The translations under genes were made by a program, and so were the position numbers. Source: Ampullaceana balthica (taxonomy: Eukaryota; Mollusca; Gastropoda; Lymnaeidae). From it: a DNA stretch of 64,000 nt. The stretch is taken from NCBI GenBank assembly GCA_944989445.1, contig CALYLW010000122.1, positions 822,001 through 886,000 on the forward strand. Reading direction: 5' to 3'. The notes under the pieces are model-generated. The model ran no database searches. It saw only the letters and a program-made list of their open reading frames with translations, and was not told where the DNA came from. Shown here piece after piece: positions 55,201-64,000 of this stretch; within the stretch, counting starts at the first letter, position 1; each line of letters begins with the position of its first letter.

Positions 55201-55906
55201 ATAACATTGAATAACTGAGCTCAACTATTTGAAACAAATACAATGTAATTTGATATTTAACATATAGTTCAATTTTGACATCTGCTTATTTTATTAGCCA
55301 AATTTTGATGATCTATTTTCTTGTATCGATCGGTTGTTGGGATGCTGCAAAACTTTCAGTTTCAGACAACTTACTGTATAGTAAGACATAGGATTCTCTG
55401 TAGTCATTTGTCTTGATCACAACATGACAGGTAAGGGCCACTTACCTTTGATTTGAATAAACATGACATGTAAGGGCCACTTACCTTTAGGGCGTCAATG
55501 TTGTTGAAAAAAGCTGCCCGGGTACCCGGCCAAATTTTGAACGGGTGCCCGGGTACCCGTTCGAAACACCCCATAATTTTCGCCGTCATGACCGCTATAC
55601 AATGTAACCTCGCCACCATCCATGCACCTCATTTCACATAGTAGCCAACGCAATGCTTCCAGTAACATACTACAGTATACACTCATCTATTTGCAGCTTC
55701 CCATTCACTCCCCGCATATTCGCAGGTTAGGCTCTTAACCCTATCGCAACGTACTGTACTGTATTATAAAAGTATTATTATTATCTGAACCTTGCGTAAT
55801 GTATTTATCTGCCTAAGTTTGCCTTTGAATTTGTTCCATTTTCTGTCAATTCTAATACTTATGTTGTACGCATAGAAAATGACTATTTAGGGTTCTGTAA
55901 TACAGT

Positions 55907-56170
55907 ATATGTAACTGTGATATGTGATGTTACAGGGTACTTACGTTTCTATATGTAACTGTGATATGTGATGTTACAGGGTACTTACGTTTCTATATGT
56001 AACTGTGATATGTGATGTTACAGGGTACTTACGTTTCTATATGTAACTGTGATATGTGATGTTACAGGGTACTTACGTTTCTATATGTAACTGTGATATG
56101 TGATGTTACAGGGTACTTACGTTTCTATATGTAACTGTGATATGTGATGTTACAGGGTACTTACGTTTCT
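55907..56170. repeat. 44-bp minisatellite, exactly 6 copies
   Basis: Unit ATATGTAACTGTGATATGTG plus ATGTTACAGGGTACTTACGTTTCT; copies essentially identical. Confidence 0.97.
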
Positions 56171-56936
56171 CTTTATTAAAATATTGTTGCAGTAAAAAAT
56201 TTAAATGTTTACATTATCATTACTACATTAGTGAAATACATAACTGCATGCAATATTGCTACATTAATACTGTATTAATGAGTACGAGTGTATTTAGAAA
56301 GTGTTTTGGAAGCATTTAATGCACCAAAAAGTTCACGATGCTGGCTAGAGCGGCAGTTGGCTTATCAACATCCACTTATGCATAGCGGCCAGATGACGTT
56401 TGACCGCCTTTTGCCGACAAAATTTCAATGACAAAGATTGCACTGTGTCGTGTTTCTGTCAACTCCCTTGGCGTGATTACACACGGCCGAAGTCTTACCC
56501 ATCTTACACTGTTAGTTACTATTTAATTAATTAACTTTAAATACTGACAACCTTGTACGCATTATTAAAATCATTTTTTCTGCCAGGTCTACAGGTGTGA
56601 ACGAACACAAAGACATTAAAGCGATTTGAAAGGGCGCGGGCTATAGGAGTGTATGGAGGAGTAAGGGGGTTTAGATAAACAACATTGGCTCGTCTCAATC
56701 GGTAACTCAATGTTGTCGGTGTATTTCAAAGCAAAATTAGTGTCATGTCAAATAATAAAAGCAGGTGTGTTATTATTATTAACAACACAAAATAACGTCC
56801 CTTTCATTTCTATGAAGTCCATCCTTATTCTCGGCAGCGTGGTCGTGTTTTCCTTTTTTGATTCATTCAAAGAAACACAAACCTTTTTGTGTTTGCGATT
56901 TTTGTTTCATGTTTAGAGGAAAATAGAAGTAAAAAA

Positions 56937-57255
56937 AAGATTTTTAAAAACCACGTTTTTATTAGCGGACTAAAAAGAAGAAAATAATTTAAAACTTATA
57001 AGTTCATGTACTTTTATTTAATATGACTAAAACGTGGGGCGGGCGCTTATGAGGTTTACATATGCGGTTCACTCATTCTCTCGCTTATAGATCTCTCTTT
57101 TGCCTTCTAAATTAGAAATCTTAAAATTTTATACCAAACATCCGCCCCACGTTTTTAGTCATATTAAATTAAAGTACTTGAACTTATAAGTTTTAAATTA
57201 TTTTCTTCTTTTTAGTCCGCTAATAAAAACGTGGTTTTTAAAAATATTTTTTTAC
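56937..57255. mobile_element. Foldback unit 1
   Basis: Arms 56937-57046 and 57143-57255 are inverted copies (TTTTTAAAAACCACGTTTTT...GACTAAAAACGTGGGGCGG) around a ~95-bp loop with ATATGCGGTTCACTCATTCT. Confidence 0.88.
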
Positions 57256-57419
57256 TTCTATTTATTTTATTCTTTTTAGTCCACTTATAACTTTATAACA
57301 ACCTGGTTTTTAAAAATATTTTTTACCTCTATTTATTTTACCAAACACCTCACAAGCGCCCGCCCAACGTTTTAAAAACATTGTGATGTGGTCACGGGGT
57401 GAACTCACGGATGTCAACA

Positions 57420-57615
57420 AAAGCAGACGGTACAGATTCATATATATAGACTATAGATAAACTAAAAAGTTCAATAATTTAATAACGGTACATTCGATCG
57501 ACCTGAAATTTTGATACAATGCATTGTCATCCAAGATCTTTTTGTGGTAAAATTTTCAGATCTCTAGGACCATCAGAAGTGGCTTAATTTTACGTTGGCA
57601 GATTTTAAAAAATCT
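57420..57615 (-). repeat. Dispersed 'core' repeat, copy 5
   Basis: Inverse core TACATTCGATCGACCTGAAA at about 57489; continues CAATGCATTGTCATCCAAGA as in copy 1. Confidence 0.8.
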
Positions 57616-57690
57616 TGGACAAACCATCAAACAATGCCACAGGAACGAAAACGAGTTAATAAAACGTGGTTAATAAATAGAAGTTAAAAG

Positions 57691-58010
57691 AAGATTTTTA
57701 AAAACCACGTTTTTACAATAGGACTAAAAAGAAGAAAATAATTTAAAACTTATAAGTTCAAGTACTTTGATTTAATATGACTAAAAACGTGGGGCTGGTC
57801 CTTATGAGGTTTAACATATGCGGTTCACTCATTCTCTCACTTATAGATCTCTCTTTTGCCTTCTAAATTAGAAATCTTTAATTTTTATACCAAACACCCG
57901 CCCCACGTTTTTATTCATATTAAATGAAAGTACTTGAACTTACAAGTTTTAAATTATTTTCTTCTTTTTAGTCCGCTTGTAAAAACGTGGTTTTAAAAAA
58001 TCTTTTTTTA
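57691..58010. mobile_element. Foldback unit 2 (duplicate of unit 1)
   Basis: Same arms and loop as unit 1, displaced by about 754 bp; core copies 5 and 6 follow the two units at the same distance, so foldback plus core was duplicated as one block. Confidence 0.88.
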
Positions 58011-58164
58011 ACTTCTATTTATTTTATTCTTTTTAGTCCACTTATAACAACCTGGTTTTTTAAAATCTTTTTTTACCTCTATTTATTTTACCAAACACCT
58101 CACAAGCGCCCGCCCAACGTTTTAAAAACATTGTGATGTGGTCACGGGGCGAACTCACGGATGT

Positions 58165-58395
58165 CAACAAAAGCCGACGGTACAGATGCTTTTACATAGA
58201 CTATAGATAAACTTTAAAGTTCAATAATTTAATAACGGTACACGTGATCGATCTGAAATTTTGATTCAATGCATTGTCATCCAAGATCTTTTTGTGGTAA
58301 AATTTTCAGATCTCTAGGACCATCAAAAGTGGTTCAATTTTACGTTGGCAGATTTGAAAAAATCTTGGACAAACACACACCAACGAAAGCGAGTT
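58165..58395 (-). repeat. Dispersed 'core' repeat, copy 6
   Basis: Inverse core with ACACGTGATCGATCTGAAAT near 58240; ends GAAAGCGAGTTAATAAAA. Confidence 0.8.
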
Positions 58396-58439
58396 AATAA
58401 AATAAAAGCGTGTAAAACGTGATAAAAAAGATGTATCAA

Positions 58440-58625
58440 AATACATTGTAGTTTGACGGGACCGTGTTTTATTTCCCATTGGCATATATTTTTTCTAAGC
58501 GTTTTCGTGTTTAACATCATATAATTCAAACAAAAGTTTTGTTTTGATAAATTTTTCGCGAACCGAAATGTGAACACATAAGAGCCGCTTGTGGCTCCCG
58601 AGCCGCAGTTTGGCCACCGTTGGTA
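58440..58625 (-). mobile_element. hAT terminus
   Basis: Minus strand CAACGGTGGCCAAACTGCGG then CTCGGGAGCCACAAGCGGCT, a common hAT end. No transposase recognised. Confidence 0.5.
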
Positions 58626-59244
58626 AAGACATTGAAGCCAAAATTTCATGAGTACCCGGGCTCAATTTTACTACCCGGGTAATCGCACGGCAACGGGTAC
58701 CAGCGTTCCCGGGTACACGTTGACAGACCTACTTACCTTTGGCTTGAACAGAACATGACAGGTAAGGTATATAACGAACAGAATTTCGCAGACTTTCATT
58801 TCTTTACCTACCAACTAACTACAGTGTTGTTTACACACTTACCCAGGAAAATATGGGTAAACAATGGTAGAAATTGGACACTGGAAGATTACGGTAGGTG
58901 GCAACAAGATAAAAGAATAGTCAACAACAGGATAGACTAGCTGAAGGAATACTTAACAGACAAGACGAGACTACCGGACGGGAAAATATATCTGGTTATG
59001 CAGTAACATCGAGACACTTGTAGTGATGGGGGAAAAATTATGGGGAAAAAAGTCAACGAGATTTTGTCTTTCTCGTAAACCTTAATTTAAAAAAGCACAA
59101 TTTGTAGTAAGAAAGTAAGAAAAAATTAATCAACTAGGTTCGTCCTTTTGTTTTTTTAAAAATTGAAATGAAGTAATTATGGATTGGTCCACTACAAAAA
59201 CACAATGAATGTTATGATTTATTCATAGTTTGAAAATTGGTTAT

Positions 59245-59583
59245 AGTATGGATAAGATGGATTCACTTGCACAAGTCGCAACGTGATTTATGCAATTCTT
59301 TGCAATAGGTGTAATAAACTTTACGTGGGTGAGACAGGTCGTCGTCTTGGAGATCGGTTTAGAGGACACCTGTATAATATAAATAAACAGGCTCAATGTC
59401 CTTTGTCTAAACATTTTAACAGTGTTGAACATGACGTCATTTCAGATATTGCAGTAACTGGTATTTTATATACAAGCAATACCCATGAATGCCCATGATA
59501 GGAACCACATGGAAAATAGACTTACAAAACGATTTGGTACGTTGGCTCCATATGGATTTAACCTAATTCATAATTTTACCTAA
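59245..59583 (+). pseudogene. Penelope-like element: C-terminal GIY-YIG endonuclease
   Basis: Open from TSRNVIYAILCNRCNKLYVG through ETGRRLGDRFRGHLYN and PLSKHFNSVEHDVISDIAVT to 59498. Then a frameshift near 59490, after which another frame continues AHDRNHMENRLTKRFGTLAP and YGFNLIHNFT to a TAA at 59581-59583. IYAI, YVGET and the Arg of RFRGHL are the GIY, YIG and catalytic-Arg motifs. GIY-YIG fused behind RT is the signature of Penelope-like elements; the RT part is absent here. A 5'-truncated, broken copy. Confidence 0.88.
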
Positions 59584-59768
59584 CTGCAGAATCTTTTTCC
59601 CGTTGTAGTTTTCACTGTAACTTTAGATGCTTTCTCCCTTTTTTCTTATCTCCTGTGTCCATGTTTGTTTTCGTTTTTACTTTCTTTTTATTTTACATAA
59701 ATATTTTATAATATAATATGTTTTAAGAATTTTAAAATTACTTATGTAAGTATGTATTTTATGTTATT

Positions 59769-59800
59769 GTACTGATGAAGGCGTTAGCCGAAACGTCTAC
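59769..59800 (+). ncRNA. Hammerhead-ribozyme motif (Penelope-type)
   Basis: GTA/CTGATGA/A-GGC-GTTA-GCC/GAAAC/GTC/TAC. The core CTGATGA and GAAA are present, helix II is GGC...GCC, helix III is minimal (AC/GT), the cleavage site would follow GTC, and helix I pairs GTA with TAC. It lies about 190 bp downstream of the GIY-YIG stop. Penelope-like elements are known to carry minimal hammerheads in their terminal repeats. Activity not tested. Confidence 0.7.
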
Positions 59801-59989
59801 TGTCGTGTTAGTTTAAAAATAAAGCTCAATTTTTTTCTTTTCATTGCCAAATTTGTTTGTGTATTTTGTATTTTATAGTATGGAGCTATCAAACACTAAT
59901 ATTACATACCTAAGAACAATAATCAAGGTGGCAAGAATACGAACAGAGAGATTAATCTCTCACCCAAAAGTGTTATCGCCGGGTTCTCG

Positions 59990-60450
59990 CTCAGGGTAGG
60001 TAATCTATGTATAAATTATCACGTGCTTCCGCGTGCGAGGCAAGATTCATTAACCACGGTGACAAAGTAGCACCATTAGTGAAATCTCTAAACCAAGAAA
60101 TACCATAGGATAGCAAATCAAAGAGCAAAGTATTAATAATACCTAACGTAATTAATTCTAATTTTGGAAATACCACTCAAAAATAATCTAACGCCGAGCG
60201 CAACCCTCATATGATGATAAAAACACTTTTCTTATCCTGTGTGCAAGGATAAACACGTACAAATTCTCGTTCTTCCCGTCCGGAATTCGGGCGTGGAATG
60301 GGTTGCCTCATTGAACCAGGAAAACCAACACTCAATCAACAACAAAAAAAACATTAATAAAAATTCAAGACTATGCATAAACCACGGATAAGCGAAGGAC
60401 GCAATAATCTTCTGTACAGACGGGGCATCTGTGAGGTATGAGATAAGATA
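59990..60450 (+). pseudogene. Decayed copy of the 36-kb LINE family
   Basis: Contains ACAAATTCTCGTTCTTCCCG, TCCGGAATTCGGGCGTGGAA and TGGGTTGCCT, then the 3' UTR GGATAAGCGAAGGACGCAAT and AATCTTCTGTACAGACGG. Multiple indels, no frame. Confidence 0.75.
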
Positions 60451-61560
60451 TTGAACACCCCTGCAAACATAGAACTTAAGGACCAAAGAGCCAAGTGACG
60501 AAACCTGAGAACAAAGATCTACACAATATAAGCCGCCTCCAGATAATGCCTAGCCTCCCTAAGCACATGTTTACCGCACAATAAATCGCTGGCGATTTGC
60601 TCAGCAGAAGTGGGACCCCACACATTGACAAAGTCACGTGTTACCGCAACCTGGAAATTTTTACATGTTTTTTTTCTCGTGATCGTCATTTTTGGTTCGG
60701 AAGACGCTCACTTGAAAGGGGGATTTTCAGAGATTAGAGACCGGATGAACTATTCTTTTGTGTTGACGGCTAATCCCCCTTGTCAGAATGATTAAACAAG
60801 TCAACATAAGGGGAGACTATCAAACAGCTCATAGAATAGTCAAGGAGAGGTAAAAAAAATATATTATAAAAAAAAATATATATATATTTATATACTAACA
60901 ACAGGGCACGGCTCAAGTGTGTTCATGCCCAAACATGGCGATGCAGGGGTCGAAAAGTCGTGACATGTGAGATAGAAGGAAACTGACGCAGAGGCCAAAT
61001 ATTGTGAAATCATTGCTAGAGGGTGGTTTTTGTTTGTATTTCTATGTTTAGGAATGTGGCTGCTATAGGCAGGAAGTCGGACGCACCTTCTTAACTATTC
61101 CATAAGAGAAAAAAAAAGACAAACAAACAATAGAAAAGATACAAATATAAAAAAGAGAAAATTTAGGGTGGGCCCGGGAGTGGAGAGGAAGGAGCTTGTG
61201 TCCTTGTAGGGTCCGGTGGAGTGGTGCACGCCTTGTGCCGCAGACGTTAACAGCCGTGATGTCATTAGCCGAGTTTGACGTTTACGGTAGCAGCTGAGTG
61301 TAGCCCGTCTCACCGCGGGCCGACTTTAACTACGACTTTACGTTGTTTCACTGTTGTCATGATCTCACCACGTGTTACCCGTCCACTGGGGCACGTAGTA
61401 TAACAAGCAGAATTTTCCAGAAGTTTTTTTTAATGTCTTTTCTTGACTTCATTCAGTCGCTACCACGGAGAAACCAAATGAATTTTATTTTTACCACCAA
61501 AAGAGAAATTCCGTAAGGGAAATCAACCTTTTCTCTAGCTTAGGACAAAGGACCTTGACC
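60451..61560. other. No recognisable gene
   Basis: Mixed-composition sequence; frames at 60610-60795 and 61095-61313 lack splice or family support. Confidence 0.45.
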
Positions 61561-61562
61561 AA

Positions 61563-61818
61563 GAAATGACATGAGGACATATGAGCTAAACCCAGAAATG
61601 GCATGAGGACATATGAACTCAACCCAGAAATGACATGAGGACATATGAACTCAACACAGAAATGACGTGGGGATATATTAATTAAACCCAGAAATGATGT
61701 GGGGACATATTAACTAAAGCCAGAAATGACTTGGGGACATATGAACTAAACCCAAAAAGAACACGAGGACATATGAACTAAACCCAGCAACGACATGAGG
61801 ACATATGAACTAACCCCC
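61563..61818. repeat. 32-bp minisatellite, 8 copies
   Basis: Unit GAAATGACATGAGGACATAT plus GAACTAAACCCA, moderately diverged. Confidence 0.94.
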
Positions 61819-62054
61819 GAAATTTCTAAAATCACCAAAATTACCGCCTATTTCTGTCTAAATTTATCAGTAATTTCGACAGTCATAATTACCACTAATA
61901 CCGTTTTTTTGGAATAACAAACCCTAGGCACAAGAGCTCTTTATTCTTCGAAAAGACACGCTAAAAATTGGATATCGCACGTCCGGCATCGGCATTGGGA
62001 CAAATAATGCTTCGGTATATCTAATTATATATCACAATTGCTCACTCGAAAACT

Positions 62055-62135
62055 TTTTTGGGGGGCCCCTGAGAAGGTGGGGGTCCTAAGCTATACCTTG
62101 TTTAGCTCATAGGTAAATCCAGCACTAAAGACTCC
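62055..62135. mobile_element. Half copy of the 44036 hAT-like MITE
   Basis: GGGGGGCCCC, CCTAAGCTATACCTTG, then AAATCCAGCACT. Confidence 0.5.
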
Positions 62136-62293
62136 CGAGATTCACTAGCCTAACAGAATCCGGACACCTGGAACTGTAGCATGCAGCGATGAAGGCTGAA
62201 GCCGATAAAACAAAAGATCAATGAGGGGGGACGTCGGGGAATGGGTCAAACTCTTGGAAAACCTGCCTCCAGCACAAGGCAAGTCCTGGACTG

Positions 62294-62436
62294 GTATCCT
62301 CAGGGAGAGGGGCGGCCAACTGGTATCCTCGGGGAGACGGGCGGCCAACTGGTATCCTCAGGGAGAGGAGCGGCCAACTGGTATCCTCGGGGAGAGGAGC
62401 GGCCAACTGGTATCCCCAGGGAGAGAAGCGGCCAAC
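62294..62436. repeat. 29-bp minisatellite, 5 copies
   Basis: Unit GGTATCCTCAGGGAGAGGGG plus CGGCCAACT. Confidence 0.95.
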
Positions 62437-62504
62437 AAATAATCACTTTACGCAGAGATGTGGAGGCAGACATAAAGAACATTGGCCATGTCTAGGAATA
62501 CAGT

Positions 62505-62790
62505 GGAGAAACTGGCCCATGATAGAGAAACTGGCCCATGATAGAGAAACTGGCCCATGATAGAGAAACTGGCCCCTGATAGAGAAACTGGCCCATGATC
62601 GAGAAACTGACCCATGATAGAGAAACTGACCCATGATAGAGAAACTGGCCCATGATAGAGAAACTGGCCCATGATAGAGAAACTGGCCCATGATAGAGAA
62701 ACTGGCCCATGATAGAGAAACTGGCCCATGATAGAGAAACTGGCCCATGATAGAGAAACTGGCATATGATAGAGAAACTGGCCCAAGATA
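62505..62790. repeat. 19-bp minisatellite, 15 copies
   Basis: Unit GATAGAGAAACTGGCCCAT. Frames through it (SWASFSIMGQFLYHGPV) are by-products. Confidence 0.96.
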
Positions 62791-62835
62791 GAGATGCCTA
62801 GAGAGACTGGACACAATTTTTGTCAATAAAACAAT

Positions 62836-63055
62836 GTAGCCAATGCAGTGTGTTTTGTTAGCCAATGATTGGTATGCCAGCTTAGCCAATGCTTGTTATA
62901 CCATCTTAGACAATGATGCATGTTACAACTTAGCCAATGCTTGTTATACCATCTTAGACAATGATGCATGTTACAACTTAGCCAATGATTGGTATTCCAG
63001 CTTAGACAATGATGATTGTTCCATTTTATAGCCAATGATGTTTGTTTCAGCTTAG
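62836..63055. repeat. About 27-bp degenerate minisatellite, 8 units
   Basis: CTTAGCCAATG or CTTAGACAATG followed by variable ATTGGTATTCCAG / CTTGTTATACCAT / ATGCATGTTACAA; a 54-bp higher-order pair is repeated twice. Confidence 0.88.
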
Positions 63056-63483
63056 CCAAAAAGTGTATGTTAGCTGATCCGATAAGTACCCAATATATTC
63101 TCACTATTCCATTTGATGTTCAATTATTCCTTCTTTTTAAAACCCCCGAGGCAATGGATAAAAATGTGTGAAGCTTTTGGTATGAAGAAAATCTAACAAC
63201 TCGTGGATCTTATCAATCTGCTAAACTTAAAAAAACAAATTAAATCAGTCAGCATTTGCTTCATAAATAAATACAAAAACGTCACTAAATGCTACAAACG
63301 CTGTTCCCATAAATCCAAAATAACTATGAAAACAATCACATGAGACAATCTTAAAATTGTAAGTTAATTACATTTGCTGTACTGTTAGTTGGTGATTGTG
63401 AGTAAACGCTGAAGGATTCTTCAATCGCCATCATCAACTCCTTTGTCAAGTCTGTTACTTGTGGTTAATCGTTTTTTTGGGGG

Positions 63484-63735
63484 GACGCGGTGGTCGAGTG
63501 GCTCGCCTGGCGTATCCAAAGGTCACGGGTTCGAATCCATGTGAAGATGTGAATGATTTGTTCCCGGGGCCTAGGGCGTCCCTGAGTCACCCAGCTCCGT
63601 ATGGGTACCTAAAGCTAGTTAGGCGGCTGGTCCTGTGAACGCTGCATCACTTGCCAACAGATCATCTGTCATGGTCTGTGGACGCAATTATCTTGTGCAT
63701 AGAAGGAGCGTCTGTATAGATAAGATAAGATAGAT
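63484..63735 (+). mobile_element. tRNA-derived SINE, full length
   Basis: tRNA-like head GGGGACGCGGTGGTCGAGTG with box B GGTTCGAATCC; body CCCGGGGCCTAGGGCGTCCC and CCAGCTCCGTATGGGTACCT; CTGTGAACGCTGCATCACTT; tail GGACGCAATTATCTTGTGCA, AGAAGGAGCGTCTGT and AGATAAGATAAGATA. The head supplies an internal Pol III promoter; the tail matches the 36-kb LINE. Confidence 0.92.
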
Positions 63736-64000
63736 TAGCAGTAATTTTATCTCTATTAGTTTAGCTCACAGTGCGGACAGAATGCGGTATTATATTGAAC
63801 AAGTTCTAGTTGATGACGCGGTGTTAAGGTTGTGACGTATTGAAGGTCGGTTAGGCAAGTGTAAGCAGTTGCACCATGGGAGTTGGATGCGAAAGAAGTA
63901 CATGGATAGTTTTGATTTTCCAGTCGGGGCTAGAGGCCTCATAGGCGGATATTTGTGTTTTCCAGTCCTGCCGGTTTGTTGCAGCTCGCTGAAGATCTGG
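63736..64000. other. Unassigned sequence to the window end
   Basis: GCGGTATTATATTGAACAAG near 63784 resembles part of the 49-kb repeat (GGTGCGTATTATATTGAACA). Otherwise nothing recognised. Confidence 0.4.

Larger units (their letters stand above)
55489..58730. mobile_element. Possible 3.2-kb DNA transposon insertion (GTACCCGGG ends)
   Basis: Left end AGGGCGTCAATGTTG...CCCGGGTACCC; right end inverse AGGTCTGTCAACGTGTACCC. Both are flanked by ACTTACCTTT (55479-55488 and 58731-58740). The target is itself a small tandem repeat, so the duplication length is ambiguous. The interior is non-coding, with the 44-bp array and foldbacks below. Confidence 0.5.

Noticed and set aside
62443..62889. Frames of FSIMGQFLYHGPVSLSWA repeats
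   Set aside because: Created by the 19-bp minisatellite (57 nt is three units).
63484..63560. Functional tRNA gene
   Set aside because: Good A and B boxes, but the acceptor stem does not pair and the sequence continues into a SINE body.

Overview
This is a repeat-saturated, AT-rich eukaryotic window. Split genes with GT/AG introns, tRNA-derived SINEs, several LINE clades, hAT, piggyBac-like, Helitron-like and Penelope-like elements and many minisatellites all point to an animal. The repeat mix fits a mollusc, probably a gastropod; that is inference from repeat style and not a species identification. There is no bacterial operon, CRISPR array or intact tRNA/rRNA gene.

Layout. 0-5.3 kb: two head-to-tail, broken copies of one LINE with reverse transcriptase (RT) plus RNase H. 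5.7-9.5 kb: SINE, LINE and DNA-transposon debris. 9.6-11.4 kb: two plus-strand exon candidates with a BovB-like LINE tail between them. 11.8-12.4 kb: a 53-bp array. 13.7-15.2 kb: Helitron-like elements. 17.75-28.7 kb: a minus-strand split host gene. Its nine downstream coding exons keep a consistent codon phase from a candidate ETS/YY1 promoter to a stop and poly(A) signal. Its introns hold a 2.7-kb, 79-copy 34-bp satellite, SINEs and a piggyBac-like MITE. 29.0-32.6 kb: a LINE with one uninterrupted 1128-aa ORF (AP endonuclease, RT, C2H2 finger), the only element here that looks recently active. 34.9-38.4 kb: MITEs, a LINE 3' end and minisatellites. 38.65-42.8 kb: the 3' exons and possible promoter of a second minus-strand host gene, interrupted by a 35-copy 24-bp array and a nested foldback. 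43.5-48.4 kb: hAT remnants, TWA-target MITEs and a CR1/L2-type LINE end. 48.9-52.8 kb: a 491-bp tandem duplication and Helitron-like elements, one carrying a 16-copy 59-bp array. 55.0-58.7 kb: hAT-type MITEs, duplicated foldbacks and a possible 3.2-kb insertion. 59.2-59.8 kb: a Penelope-like 3' end with a GIY-YIG domain and a hammerhead-ribozyme motif. 61.5-63.1 kb: four different minisatellites in a row. 63.5 kb: a tRNA-headed SINE.

How the parts relate. The SINEs share their last ~50 bp and pentanucleotide tail with a truncated LINE at 36.2-36.8 kb, so that LINE is the probable source of their mobilisation. Several minisatellites appear to have grown from pieces of transposons. The two host genes are seen only as short exons found by combining open frame, splice sites and phase; I do not recognise either protein.
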